DNA of 64,000 nt from Thalassobaculum litoreum DSM 18839 (GTDB lineage: Bacteria > Pseudomonadota > Alphaproteobacteria > Thalassobaculales > Thalassobaculaceae): positions 1 to 64,000 of the forward strand of contig NZ_FNBW01000017.1 in the NCBI RefSeq assembly GCF_900102465.1. The letters are read 5' to 3'. A program made the position numbers and the translations under genes. Below the pieces are notes generated by a model. It ran no database searches. It had not been told where the DNA came from and saw only the letters and a list, made by a program, of their open reading frames with translations. Positions 33,050 through 41,107 of the stretch are shown here, one piece after another (the first letter of the stretch is position 1; every line of letters starts with the position of its first letter).

Positions 33050-33550
33050 ATGAGCGACGCCCTGGACACCTCACCGGCGGCGGTGCGCCGCCGGCTGACG
33101 ATCTCCGATTCCGACCGCGCGGCCTACGGCATTCCCGAGGACTGGCAATCGGGCATGGCTCGGCTGGTGGAATGGGCCGACGTGGACGCCTTCGCCCATG
33201 CAAACCACACGGCTTTCCTGCTCTGGTTCGAAGCGGCCAGGAACCTGTACCTGGAATCGGTCGGCATTCCGCGCCACGCGGTCGACAAGCCGGGGCCGGT
33301 GATGATGACCCTCACCACCCGCTACCTGAAGCCGCTGGCCTATCACGACCCGGTCTTCGTCACCGCCCGGGTGAAGTCGATGCGGCGCACCTCCTTCGTC
33401 ATGGAGTATGCCGCCTGGGGCAAGGACGGCTGTGCCTGCACCTGCGAGGCGCTGCTGGTGCTGATGGTCAATTCAACCGGAGAGAAGGTGGCGATCCCCG
33501 AGGATGTGCGCGCGGCGATCCGCGATCTGGATGCGCCGGACGAGCAGTGA
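33050..33550 (+). CDS. Hotdog-fold acyl-CoA thioesterase
   Basis: The 166-residue product has the 4HBT pattern with Asp-Val-Asp-Ala-Phe-His at WADVDAFAHANHTAFLLWFE (20 residues), then the ARNLYLESVG helix. Later strands are VMMTLTTRYLKPLAYHDPV and SFVMEYAAWGKDG. The family hydrolyses acyl-CoA esters in the cytosol. Its place between a hydroxyacyl-CoA-type dehydrogenase and an SDR suggests one short catabolic route, perhaps for a hydroxy acid or carnitine-like compound; substrate is unknown. Confidence 0.88.
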   Translation: MSDALDTSPAAVRRRLTISDSDRAAYGIPEDWQSGMARLVEWADVDAFAHANHTAFLLWFEAARNLYLESVGIPRHAVDKPGPVMMTLTTRYLKPLAYHDPVFVTARVKSMRRTSFVMEYAAWGKDGCACTCEALLVLMVNSTGEKVAIPEDVRAAIRDLDAPDEQ

Positions 33551-33560
33551 GGAAACACCA

Positions 33561-34337
33561 ATGACCGACACGCCCCAGACCCATGCCGGCCGCGTCGCCG
33601 TCGTCACCGGCGGGGGCTCCGGCATCGGCCGGGCGATCGCCGAGGCGCTGGCCACCGCCGGCGCGCTGGTCGCCGTGCTCGACGCCAACGGCAATGCGGC
33701 GGAGGAGACCGCGGGCGCCCTCGCCGGGGCCGGTCACAAGGCCATGGCGGTGACCTGCGACGTCGCCCGCTGGGAGGACATGGAGGCCGCCGCCCACGAG
33801 GTGACGGCCGGGCTCGGCGTGGCGGATATCCTGGTCAACAATGCCGGCATCTCGCCCAAGCACACGGGCAAGCCGGCACCGACCCTGGAGATGGATCCGG
33901 CGGAATGGGCCCATGTGCTGGCGGTGAACCTGACCGGCGCGTTCCACGGGGTCCGGGCCTTCGGGCCGGGCATGGCGGCGCGCGGCTGGGGCTCGATCGT
34001 CAACCAGTCCTCGGTCTCGGCCAAGCGGCATCTGGATTTCGTCGGTGTGCACTACCCGGCGAGCAAGGCCGGGCTGATCGGCCTGACCAAGCAGCTCGCC
34101 GGCGAGCTCGGGCCGTCGAACATCAACGTGAACGCCCTGGCACCGGGCCGGATCGAGACGCCCTTGATGCGCGGCGTCGACCCGGCGGTGAACGAGGCGG
34201 CCCGGCAGGACACGCCGATGCGCCGGCTCGGCCAGCCGCAGGACGTGGCGGCGGCAGCACTGTATCTGACCTCGGAGGCGGGGCATTTCGTGACCGGCCA
34301 GGTACTGGATGTGGCCGGTGGGTGGATGATCTCGTAA
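33561..34337 (+). CDS. SDR-family oxidoreductase (FabG-like)
   Basis: The 258-residue product has the classical motifs TGGGSGIGRAIA, NNAG, the catalytic Ser in VNQSSVSAKRH, and YPASK. Asp40 after beta-2 (VAVLDANGN) favours NAD(H). The C-terminus VLDVAGGWMIS is of the usual FabG-like kind. It starts 10 nt after the thioesterase and is the last gene of this operon; a 119-bp palindromic repeat follows. Confidence 0.9.
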   Translation: MTDTPQTHAGRVAVVTGGGSGIGRAIAEALATAGALVAVLDANGNAAEETAGALAGAGHKAMAVTCDVARWEDMEAAAHEVTAGLGVADILVNNAGISPKHTGKPAPTLEMDPAEWAHVLAVNLTGAFHGVRAFGPGMAARGWGSIVNQSSVSAKRHLDFVGVHYPASKAGLIGLTKQLAGELGPSNINVNALAPGRIETPLMRGVDPAVNEAARQDTPMRRLGQPQDVAAAALYLTSEAGHFVTGQVLDVAGGWMIS

Positions 34338-34365
34338 CCCAAGTCAGGATCAAGACGCCCCCTTC

Positions 34366-34484
34366 CCCGTCATCCCGGATGACCCCGGGCTCGACCCGGG
34401 GGCAGGCCGGGACCCAGCACCGGCGCCGGAAGCACGGTCCCGGCCCATCCCCGGATCAAGCCCGGGGCTGTCCGGGATGACGGG
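34366..34484. repeat. 119-bp intergenic palindromic element, CCCGTCATCCCGG type
   Basis: Begins CCCGTCATCCCGGA and ends with the inverse TCCGGGATGACGGG. An inner pair, CCCCGGGCTCGACCCGGGGG and CCCCGGATCAAGCCCGGGG, forms further stems. It fills the 172-bp gap between the convergent SDR and amn genes. It is of the same size and build as the elements at 2342, 20222, 20405 and 44168 but of a different sequence family. A strong cruciform or RNA hairpin may also serve as terminator. Confidence 0.8.
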
Positions 34485-34509
34485 TGTGAAAGGCTTATGG
34501 GAACGCGCC

Positions 34510-36024
34510 CTACTGCAGCGGCACTTCGTTGAAACTCCGCAGCTTACGGGAATGCAGCTTCTCCGGCGGCAGCCCGCGCAGGATCTCCATCGCGCGGAAG
34601 CCGATATCCAGGTGCTGGGCGACCTGGCGGCGGTAGAAGTCGTCGGCCATGCCCGGCAGCTTCAACTCCCCGTGCAGCGGCTTGTCGGACACGCAGAGCA
34701 GTGTCCCGTAGGGCACCCGCATGCGGAAGCCGTTGGCCGCCACCGTCGCACTCTCCATGTCCAGGGCGATCGCCCGCGACAGACTTAAAGCCCGGTCCGG
34801 CTCGCGCTGGTCGCGCAGCTCCCAGTTCCGGTTGTCGGTCGACGCCACCGTGCCGGTGCGCATGATCCGCTTCACCCCCACCGTGTCGAGCCCGGTGATG
34901 TCGGCCACCGCCTGTTCCAGGGCGAGCTGCACCTCGGCCAGCGCCGGGATCGGCACCCAAACGGGCAGGTCGGCGTCGAGCACGTGGTCGTCGCGGTGAT
35001 AGGCATGGGCCAGCACGTAGTCGCCCAGCCGCTGCATGTTTCTCAGTCCGGCACAGTGGCCGAGCATCAGCCAAGCATTTGGGCGCAGCACGGCCACATG
35101 GTCGGTGATGGTCTTCGCGTTGGACGGGCCGACGCCGATATTGACCATGGTGATGCCCTGGTGGCCCTCGCGCACGAGGTGGTAGGCCGGCATCTGCGGC
35201 GCGCGGGAGGCCACCGCGCCCAACGCCGTGCCGTCCGGCCGCAACACCCGGTCGCCCGGTTCGACGAAGGCGGTGTAGCCGCTGCCCTTCTGCTGCACCA
35301 GTTCCTCGGCCCGCTGGATGAAGCCGTCGATATAGACCTGATAGTTGGTGAACAGGACGTAGTTCTGGAAATGCTCCGCCGAGGTGCCGCAATAGTGCCG
35401 CAGGCGGTGCAGCGAATAGTCGACCCGCGGTGCGGTGAACAGCGCCAGCGGCAGGGCGTCGCTTGGTGTGTGATCGACCTCGCCGTTGACGATGCAGTCG
35501 TCCATCACCCGCAGGGACGGCATGTCGAAATGCCGCTTCAGCCGCGACATCGCCGCGCCGTCGAAGCCGTCGCCCACCGTCATGCCGTCGGGAAAGGCGA
35601 AGGGCAGCGGGATCGGCAGCTCCGACAGCCCGACCTCCAGCGGCCGGCGGTGGTTCTCCAGGATGGCGCCGAACTGCTTGGTCAGATGGGCGGCGAACAG
35701 GTCGATGCGGGTGAAGGTCCCCTCGTACACCCCGGACTCGTCGGCGAAGCCGAAGGCGCCGGTCGACAGCGGCCCGCTGTCGTCATCGGTCACCGTCAGA
35801 CGGACCATCGGATAGGTGGCCCGGGCCCGGCCCGTCATGGTCCCGGCCTCGAAATCGTGAAACGCCGCCTGCAGCCGCTCGATCTCGCCGCGATACAGCC
35901 GGTCGAGCTCCGCGACCACCGCCTCGGCGGTGTCGAAGCCTGCGGTTTGGCCCGCTGCAGAGCGGCCCTCTGCGGAGCGGCCCGCCGGGGAGCGGCCCGG
36001 TTCGGGATGGTCGGGTGCGGTCAT
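34510..36024 (-). CDS. amn: AMP nucleosidase
   Basis: Amn cleaves AMP to adenine and ribose 5-phosphate in the cytosol. The 504-residue product has the family's N-terminal AMNp domain (about 30-200: ATYPMVRLTVTDDDSG, FTRIDLFAAHLTKQFG). The C-terminal phosphorylase-like domain includes ITMVNIGVGPSNAKTITDH (19 residues), LMLGHCAGLRN, and ALDMESATVAANGFR, which holds the substrate-binding Met-Glu-Ser. The first 25 residues are a simple repeat (GRSPAGRSAEGRSAAG) encoded by 15-bp DNA repeats. ATG 36024 has GGAGGGAG upstream. Confidence 0.95.
   Translation of the reverse strand: MTAPDHPEPGRSPAGRSAEGRSAAGQTAGFDTAEAVVAELDRLYRGEIERLQAAFHDFEAGTMTGRARATYPMVRLTVTDDDSGPLSTGAFGFADESGVYEGTFTRIDLFAAHLTKQFGAILENHRRPLEVGLSELPIPLPFAFPDGMTVGDGFDGAAMSRLKRHFDMPSLRVMDDCIVNGEVDHTPSDALPLALFTAPRVDYSLHRLRHYCGTSAEHFQNYVLFTNYQVYIDGFIQRAEELVQQKGSGYTAFVEPGDRVLRPDGTALGAVASRAPQMPAYHLVREGHQGITMVNIGVGPSNAKTITDHVAVLRPNAWLMLGHCAGLRNMQRLGDYVLAHAYHRDDHVLDADLPVWVPIPALAEVQLALEQAVADITGLDTVGVKRIMRTGTVASTDNRNWELRDQREPDRALSLSRAIALDMESATVAANGFRMRVPYGTLLCVSDKPLHGELKLPGMADDFYRRQVAQHLDIGFRAMEILRGLPPEKLHSRKLRSFNEVPLQ
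35946..36005. repeat. 15-bp tandem repeat inside the 5' end of amn
   Basis: About four copies of a unit beginning AGCGGCCC (plus strand) encode the pentapeptide-like GRSxA/G series at residues 8-26 of AMP nucleosidase. Being a multiple of 3, gain or loss of units would keep the frame. Confidence 0.75.
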
Positions 36025-36123
36025 GGCTCCCTCCGTCGCTTGCCCGTCGCCATATTCCTGCCGCGCGGGTAGCATTGCTTGGACATAGTGATAGCGCGAT
36101 TCCGCGCGCGACGGGAGGACAGG

Positions 36124-36618
36124 ATGGGTGACTTGGGCAAGCTTGGCGATATGGCGGGCCGGCTGTTGAAGGCGCGGGGCGAGACCATCGCCGTGGCCGA
36201 GTCCTCCAGTGGCGGGCTGATCTCCGCCTGCCTGCTGGCGGTGCCCGGGGCGTCGGCCTATTTCGTCGCCGGCGGCGTGATCTACACCCACAAGGCGCGC
36301 GAGATCTTCACCGATATCGAGTTCGAGCAGCATCCGGGCATGCGCTCCTCCTCCGAGCCCTACGCGGCGCTGCTGGCCGAGACCATGCGCCGGCGGATGG
36401 AGACCACCTGGGGCCTGGCGGAGACCGGGGCGGCCGGGCCGCTCGGCAACCGCTACGGCGACGCGGCCGGCCATACCTGCATCGCCCTGTCCGGGCCGGT
36501 GACCCGGGTGTTCACCCTGGAGACCGGCGACCGGCACCGGGAGCCGAACATGTGTCGCTTCACGGAAGCCGCGCTGGACGCTCTGGTGGAAGCCCTCGAC
36601 CAGCCGATGACCGCCTGA
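36124..36618 (+). CDS. CinA C-terminal-domain protein (nicotinamide-nucleotide amidase-like)
   Basis: The 164-residue product is a stand-alone CinA/PncC domain, which in characterised cases deamidates NMN for NAD recycling. Visible blocks are IAVAESSSGGLISACLLAVPG (in part), ASAYFVAGGVIYTHKARE, and AETGAAGPLGNRYGD. In typical PncC enzymes the first motif is AESCTGG and the second TGIAGP; here they are AESSSGG and TGAAGP, so this belongs to a variant subgroup and activity is less certain. GGAGGACAGG precedes ATG 36124. It ends 10 nt before the CorA-family gene. Confidence 0.82.
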   Translation: MGDLGKLGDMAGRLLKARGETIAVAESSSGGLISACLLAVPGASAYFVAGGVIYTHKAREIFTDIEFEQHPGMRSSSEPYAALLAETMRRRMETTWGLAETGAAGPLGNRYGDAAGHTCIALSGPVTRVFTLETGDRHREPNMCRFTEAALDALVEALDQPMTA

Positions 36619-36628
36619 GCCGTCCAGC

Positions 36629-37579
36629 ATGACCGCCCTGCTCCGCGCCTACGACATCTGGCCCGACGGCCGTGCCGCCGTGCTGACCGGACAGGATCTG
36701 GCCAGACCCGTCCCCGACGGCGCCTGGCGCTGGGTCAACCTGCTGCGCACCGAGGCCGACGTGGCCGAGATCCTGACCACCCTCGGCCTGCCCGAGGCGG
36801 CGATCGAGGCCCTGCTGGTGGAGGAGACAAGGCCGCGCGCCTGGAACGTGGGCGGGCGCACCCTGATGGTGCTGCGCGGCGTGAACCTGAACGAGGAGAT
36901 CGGCGACCACCCGCTGATCGCCCTGCGCATGAGCGTGTCGGAGCGCAAGGTCGTGACCTGCCGCAAGTTCCGCTTCCGCGCCCTGGAGGATCTGGTGAAC
37001 CGCTGCGAGGCGGGCAACGCCCCGCCCTCCCCGGCCGCCTTCGTCACCGACCTGATCGAGGGCCTGTCGAACCGGTTCGATGCGCGGATCATCGACCTGG
37101 ACCAGCGGCTGGAGGCGATCGACCAGGCGTCCGGGCCCAACCGGGAGGACGATCTCGCCGGCCTGCGCCGGGACCTGCTGCCGCTCGGCCGCTTCATGAC
37201 GCCCCAGCGCGAGGCGCTGAGCCGGCTGGGCCAACTCGCCCAGGGATGGGCCACGCCGGAGGATCTGGCCGCGATCGCCGACTGCGAGAACGAGTTCGTG
37301 CGTCAGATCGAGCATCTGCGCGAGATCGAGAGCCAGGCGGCCCTGCTGCGCGACGATCTGGCGGCGGAGACGGCCGCGACCCAGGCGCGCCACACCTATC
37401 TGATCACCATCCTGGCCGCCCTGTTCGTGCCGCTGAGCTTCATCACGGGGCTGCTGGGCATGAACGTGGCCGGCATTCCGGGCGCGGACACGCCGTATGC
37501 CTTTCTGCTCGTGCTTCTGCTGATGGGGGGCAGCTTCGCCGCCGGTATCGGCGTGCTGAAATGGCGCGGCTGGATCTGA
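36629..37579 (+). CDS. zntB: CorA/ZntB-family divalent metal transporter
   Basis: The 316-residue protein has a large cytosolic domain (about 1-245, with a long helix around residues 205-250) and two C-terminal transmembrane helices (YLITILAALFVPLSFITGLLG and AFLLVLLLMGGSFAAGIGVL, in part). These are joined by the selectivity loop GMNVAGIPG. The GMN motif defines the family; the soluble part (WRWVNLLRTEAD, VEETRPRAWNVGG) is nearer to ZntB zinc transporters than to CorA magnesium channels. It is likely co-transcribed with the CinA-like gene upstream. Confidence 0.88.
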   Translation: MTALLRAYDIWPDGRAAVLTGQDLARPVPDGAWRWVNLLRTEADVAEILTTLGLPEAAIEALLVEETRPRAWNVGGRTLMVLRGVNLNEEIGDHPLIALRMSVSERKVVTCRKFRFRALEDLVNRCEAGNAPPSPAAFVTDLIEGLSNRFDARIIDLDQRLEAIDQASGPNREDDLAGLRRDLLPLGRFMTPQREALSRLGQLAQGWATPEDLAAIADCENEFVRQIEHLREIESQAALLRDDLAAETAATQARHTYLITILAALFVPLSFITGLLGMNVAGIPGADTPYAFLLVLLLMGGSFAAGIGVLKWRGWI

Positions 37580-37588
37580 GGGGCGCCA

Positions 37589-37609
37589 CCCCCGGATAAG
37601 CTCCGGGGG
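37589..37609. terminator. Hairpin between convergent zntB-like and dehydrogenase genes
   Basis: CCCCCGG-ATAAGCT-CCGGGGG forms a perfect 7-bp stem within the 43-bp gap. No U tract follows on either strand. It may be a bidirectional terminator or the remnant of a CCCCGGATCAAG-type repeat like that at 34452. Confidence 0.5.
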
Positions 37610-37622
37610 CGACGGGCGACCG

Positions 37623-38588
37623 TTACAGATCGATCTTGTTCTCCAGGCTCTCCCCGCCGGCGAAGCGGACGGCGTTGGCAAACATCTCGCGGAACTTGCG
37701 GCGCATGATGTCCTGGGTGCCGGGCGCATTATGCGGGGTCAGCACCACGTTGCGGAACTTGGCGAAGGGCGACGGACCGACCACCGGCTCGATCTCGAAC
37801 ACATCGAGGCCCGCCCCGCCCAGATGCCCGCTTTCCAGCGCCTCCAGCAGCGCCGGCTCGGCCACCACCGGGCCGCGGGCGCAGTTGATCAGGATCGCCC
37901 CCGGCTTCATCGCCGCAAGCTGCGGCGCATCGATCATGTGATGGGACAGCTCGGTCAGCGGCAGGTGCAGGGTGATGAAGTCGCTGGTGGCGACCAACTC
38001 CTCGAAGCTCACCCGGGTGACCCGCAGGTCGTGCTCCACCGCCGGATCCATGTCGAGCAGGTCGTGATAGACCACCTCGCAGTCGAACGGCACCAGACGC
38101 TTGGCCACCTGCTTGCCGATCCGGCCGAGGCCGACGATGCCGACCCGCGAGCCGCCGAGACCGCGCGCCTCCGCCCGGAAGGTGTTGGAATGCCAGCGCC
38201 CGGCCCGCAGCTCGCTGTCCTGGAACGCTAGCCGACGGCCGGTCGCCAGCATCATCATCAGCGCGTGTTCGGCGACGCCCTCCGGCGTGCCGCCCGGGGT
38301 GATCGCCAGCGGGATCTGCCGGTCGCGGATCGCCTTGGTCGCCACCGTGTCGTGGTAACCCACCCCCTGGTGCAGCACGAGGCGCAGCTTGGGTGCGGCG
38401 GCCACATCCGCCTCGGTCAGACGCCGGGCGCCGACCATGATCACCTCCGCCTCCGCCAGCTTCGCCGCCAGTTCCGCCGGGTCGTCGCTGTCGAGGTAAT
38501 CCACGATGAAACCCTCGGGTTTCTCGCCCTCGATCAAAGTCCGCAGCTTGTCGTCGGCGGGCACGAAGTAGAGGATGCGGGAAGTCAT
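37623..38588 (-). CDS. D-isomer-specific 2-hydroxyacid dehydrogenase
   Basis: The 321-residue product has the NAD-binding motif VGIVGLGRIGKQVAKRL (about residue 150). The catalytic Arg is in NCARGPVVAEPALLEAL, Glu in VFEIEPVVG, and His in LTPHNAPGT. The position after beta-2 is Asp in VVYHDLLDMD, which fits NAD preference. Substrate cannot be named: phosphoglycerate, glyoxylate/hydroxypyruvate and other 2-keto acids all occur in the family. ATG 38588 has CCGGAG upstream. It is divergent from the TauD-like gene, with only 57 bp between the starts. Confidence 0.9.
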   Translation of the reverse strand: MTSRILYFVPADDKLRTLIEGEKPEGFIVDYLDSDDPAELAAKLAEAEVIMVGARRLTEADVAAAPKLRLVLHQGVGYHDTVATKAIRDRQIPLAITPGGTPEGVAEHALMMMLATGRRLAFQDSELRAGRWHSNTFRAEARGLGGSRVGIVGLGRIGKQVAKRLVPFDCEVVYHDLLDMDPAVEHDLRVTRVSFEELVATSDFITLHLPLTELSHHMIDAPQLAAMKPGAILINCARGPVVAEPALLEALESGHLGGAGLDVFEIEPVVGPSPFAKFRNVVLTPHNAPGTQDIMRRKFREMFANAVRFAGGESLENKIDL

Positions 38589-38645
38589 TAAGCGTCTCCG
38601 GAGTAAGGGGATGCGCGATCCTATCGAGGAAAAGGGAGAATTGTC

Positions 38646-39500
38646 ATGACCTTGTCGATGCGGCGCCTGAACCCGGTGATCGGGACCGAGATCAGCGGGA
38701 TCCAGGTCACGCGCGACCTCGGCGACAACGCGTTCGGCGAGCTGTACCAGGCCTGGCTCGACAGCGGCGGGCTGCTGGTTCTGCGCGACCAGGAGCTCGA
38801 ACCGGAAGACCAGATCGCCTTCTCGCAACGCTTCGGCGAGCTGGATCCGCTCAAGGGTCAGACCGTGGAACCCTACCTGCTGCCGGGTCACCCGGAAATC
38901 TACCGGGTCTCCAACAAGGTCAAGGACGGCCAGAAGCTCGGCCGCCAGCGCGCCGGCACCTACTGGCACTCCGACAACAGCCACAAGGAGCGCGCCGCCA
39001 AATGCTCACTGCTCTACGGCATCGAGGTGCCGCCCTATGGCGGCGACACCCAGTTCGCGGCGATGACCCGGGCCTGGGACGAGCTGTCCCCGACCTTCCA
39101 GAAGATGATCGAGGGCCTGCGCTGCGTGCACGATTTCGAGAAGGCCAAGTCCGGCAGCTTCAAGAATGAGACCGTCACCGACAGCCACCTGAACGCCACG
39201 CCGGCGATCAGTCACCCGCTGGTGCGCACCCATCCGGAGACCGGCCGCAAGTGCCTGTTCCTCAATGCCGGCGTGGTGACCCATATCGAGGGCATGTCGG
39301 TGGAGGAGAGCCAGCCGATCCTCGACTACCTCTACCGGCACTGCACGCGGCCGGAATTCGTCTACCGCCACCAGTGGCGCAAGGGCGACCTGCTGGTCTG
39401 GGACAACCGGTCGACCATGCATTACGCCGTCGCGGATTACGACGGCGTGGGCGACCGCTATATGCATCGCACCACGGTGTTCGGCGACCGCCCGGTCTGA
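38646..39500 (+). CDS. TauD/TfdA-family Fe(II)/2-oxoglutarate dioxygenase
   Basis: The 284-residue product has the family's N-terminal IGTEISGIQV block, the HxD iron ligands in TYWHSDNSHKE (about residue 109), the distal His in STMHYAVADY and the 2-oxoglutarate Arg in YMHRTTVFGD. TauD enzymes hydroxylate taurine or other sulfonates, but relatives act on 2,4-D, carnitine precursors and others. No sulfonate transporter lies nearby, so the substrate is open. Confidence 0.9.
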   Translation: MTLSMRRLNPVIGTEISGIQVTRDLGDNAFGELYQAWLDSGGLLVLRDQELEPEDQIAFSQRFGELDPLKGQTVEPYLLPGHPEIYRVSNKVKDGQKLGRQRAGTYWHSDNSHKERAAKCSLLYGIEVPPYGGDTQFAAMTRAWDELSPTFQKMIEGLRCVHDFEKAKSGSFKNETVTDSHLNATPAISHPLVRTHPETGRKCLFLNAGVVTHIEGMSVEESQPILDYLYRHCTRPEFVYRHQWRKGDLLVWDNRSTMHYAVADYDGVGDRYMHRTTVFGDRPV

Positions 39501-39645
39501 CCGACATCCCTCGTACCGGGGCGTAAGCGCGCGCTTACGCGGGCGTCCGTACGCGCCGGTGCGATGGCGGTCCGGGGGTCGGGCCTTCAGCTTTGGGGGA
39601 TAGGCACACGGCGTGCCTGCCCCGCCCCCAACCTGGAGACCGACG

Positions 39646-39909
39646 ATGATCCGTACCACCCTTCTCGCCGCGAGTTTCGCCGCCGTGCTGGCGACCGCCG
39701 CCTTCGCCTCCGACCTCACCCTCGGCACCGTGCTCGGCACTACGCCGGAAGCGGTCTCCGCCGCGCTGACCGAGGCCGGCTACACCGTCCAGAAGCATGA
39801 GCGCGAGCATGGCCGCATCGAGGTCAAGGCAACCCGCGAAGGCAAGCGCTACGAGATCAAGGTCGACGCCACCTCCGGCGCCGTGACCGCCATCGAGCTC
39901 GACGACTGA
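39646..39909 (+). CDS. Periplasmic PepSY-domain protein
   Basis: The 87-residue product has a signal peptide (LLAASFAAVLATAAFAS). One PepSY domain follows: TPEAVSAALTEAGYTVQKHE, then GRIEVKATREGKRYEIKVDA and SGAVTAIELDD. PepSY proteins of this size often accompany cytochrome b561 or two-component genes. ATG 39646 follows a CTGGAGAC ribosome site. The stop codon overlaps the ATG of the cytochrome gene by one base (TGATG), so translation is coupled. The 145-bp gap upstream holds GC-rich dyads around CGTAAGCGCGCGCTTACG (39520-39539) but no clear promoter. Confidence 0.9.
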   Translation: MIRTTLLAASFAAVLATAAFASDLTLGTVLGTTPEAVSAALTEAGYTVQKHEREHGRIEVKATREGKRYEIKVDATSGAVTAIELDD

Positions 39910-40520
39910 TGGCCGTCGCCGAGCCAATCGCGGCATCGGGTCCCAGTTGGGACCCGATCGTCCGCATCACCCATTGGAGCGTGGCCACCGCCATCGTCAT
40001 CAACGGCCTGATCGACGAGGGCGGATCGACCCTGCATATCTGGATCGGCTACGGCGCGCTGGCGATGCTGGTCCTGCGGCTGCTCTGGGGCTTCATCGGC
40101 CCGGCGGAGGCCCGCTTCTCGTCCTTCCCGTTCAGCCTCTCAGCCGCCATCGACCACCTGACCAATGTCTTCTCCGGTCACCATAAGACCCACCGCTCGC
40201 ACAACCCGGCGGGCAGCGTCATGGTCTATGCGCTGTGGGGCATGCTGACCCTGACCGCCGCGACCGGCGTGATCCTGGAAACCGAGCCCTTCCCGGTCGA
40301 GCACCGCCAGCAGGCTATGGCCCAGGTCGACAGCCATGAGGACGGGGAGGAGAACGAGTTGGAGGAGATCGTCGAGGAGACCCACGAGATCGCCGCCAAC
40401 CTGCTGCTGATCCTGGCCGCCCTGCACGTGGCCGGTGTCGCGGTGGAGTCGCGGCTCTCGGGCCGGAACCTGGTTCGTGGCATGATACGCGGCCAGCCGA
40501 CCAGCCGGAGCCAAGAGTGA
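39909..40520 (+). CDS. Cytochrome b561-family membrane protein
   Basis: The 203-residue product has four hydrophobic helices. Candidate haem-ligating His residues are in VRITHWSVATAIV (helix 1), STLHIWIGYGALAML (helix 2) and LLLILAALHVAGVAVE (last helix). A cytosolic or periplasmic acidic loop (SHEDGEENELEEIVEETHE, about residues 141-159) is larger and more charged than usual. The family transfers electrons between quinol or a soluble donor and a partner in the inner membrane. It is translationally coupled to the PepSY gene upstream and overlaps the next gene by 4 nt (GTGA). Confidence 0.92.
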   Translation: MAVAEPIAASGPSWDPIVRITHWSVATAIVINGLIDEGGSTLHIWIGYGALAMLVLRLLWGFIGPAEARFSSFPFSLSAAIDHLTNVFSGHHKTHRSHNPAGSVMVYALWGMLTLTAATGVILETEPFPVEHRQQAMAQVDSHEDGEENELEEIVEETHEIAANLLLILAALHVAGVAVESRLSGRNLVRGMIRGQPTSRSQE

Positions 40521-41107
40521 CGCCAGCCCAGGATGCACCTCAACAACCACCGGAAACATCGGCTGTCGCCCCGGCAGACCCGGGGCGGAGGGCCATGGCG
40601 CTGGCCGCCCTGCTGGTGCTGCAGACCCTGTGCACGGTGTTCTTCGTCGCCGATGTGGTCGGCGACCTGATCCTGGACGGACCGGACCTGCACGTGGTCT
40701 TCGAGGCGGCGGTGGCGGCGGCCCTGGGGGTGGGCGTGGTCTTCGCCGGGCTGGAGATGCGCCGCACCCTGGAACGCTCGCGCCGGGCGGAGGCGGCGGT
40801 GTCGGTTGCGTCGGGCGCCTTCGCAGAGCTGATCGCCGGGTATTTCGAGCGCTGGAGGCTCACCCCGGCGGAAGCCGACGTGGCGCTGTTCGCGCTGAAG
40901 GGCTTCGACGTGGCGGAGATCGCCGAGCTGCGCGGGTCCGCGGCCGGAACGGTGCGCGCTCAGCTCACCCGCGTCTATGCGAAAGCCGGGGTGTCGAACC
41001 GCACGCAACTGCTCGCGATCTTCACCGACGACCTGCTGGCCGGCGCCCTACCGGGCCTGGAGCGGCGATCAGCCCTCAGTTCGGCGTCCGACGGGGGGCC
41101 GGCATAG
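40517..41107 (+). CDS. Membrane-anchored LuxR-type helix-turn-helix protein
   Basis: The 196-residue product has two N-terminal transmembrane helices (about 27-55, MALAALLVLQTLCTVFFVADV region, and 62-82, AAVAAALGVGVVFAGLEM). A short coiled coil (RRTLERSRRAEAAVS) follows. A LuxR-type HTH comes next (about 112-170: RLTPAEADVALFALKGFDVAEIA, in part; GTVRAQLTRVYAKAGVSNRT). It has no receiver domain. A GTG start overlaps the cytochrome stop. Regulation from the membrane, linked to the redox state of the cytochrome, is an attractive inference but is not shown by the sequence. Confidence 0.88.
   Translation: MTPAQDAPQQPPETSAVAPADPGRRAMALAALLVLQTLCTVFFVADVVGDLILDGPDLHVVFEAAVAAALGVGVVFAGLEMRRTLERSRRAEAAVSVASGAFAELIAGYFERWRLTPAEADVALFALKGFDVAEIAELRGSAAGTVRAQLTRVYAKAGVSNRTQLLAIFTDDLLAGALPGLERRSALSSASDGGPA

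Noticed and set aside
29194-33069. Antisense open frame of about 1290 codons across cheA
   Set aside because: It covers cheA and the next gene on the opposite strand, has biased composition and crosses a strong terminator. Likewise the frames at 44780-47872 and 55455-58625 are shadows of gatBA and topA.
32098-33550. Carnitine dehydrogenase plus thioesterase (LcdH-type pair)
   Set aside because: The dehydrogenase carries the FETIDLNAPGG block of CRYL1/L-gulonate dehydrogenases and lacks the carnitine dehydrogenase pattern as I recall it. No betaine or BKACE gene is adjacent.
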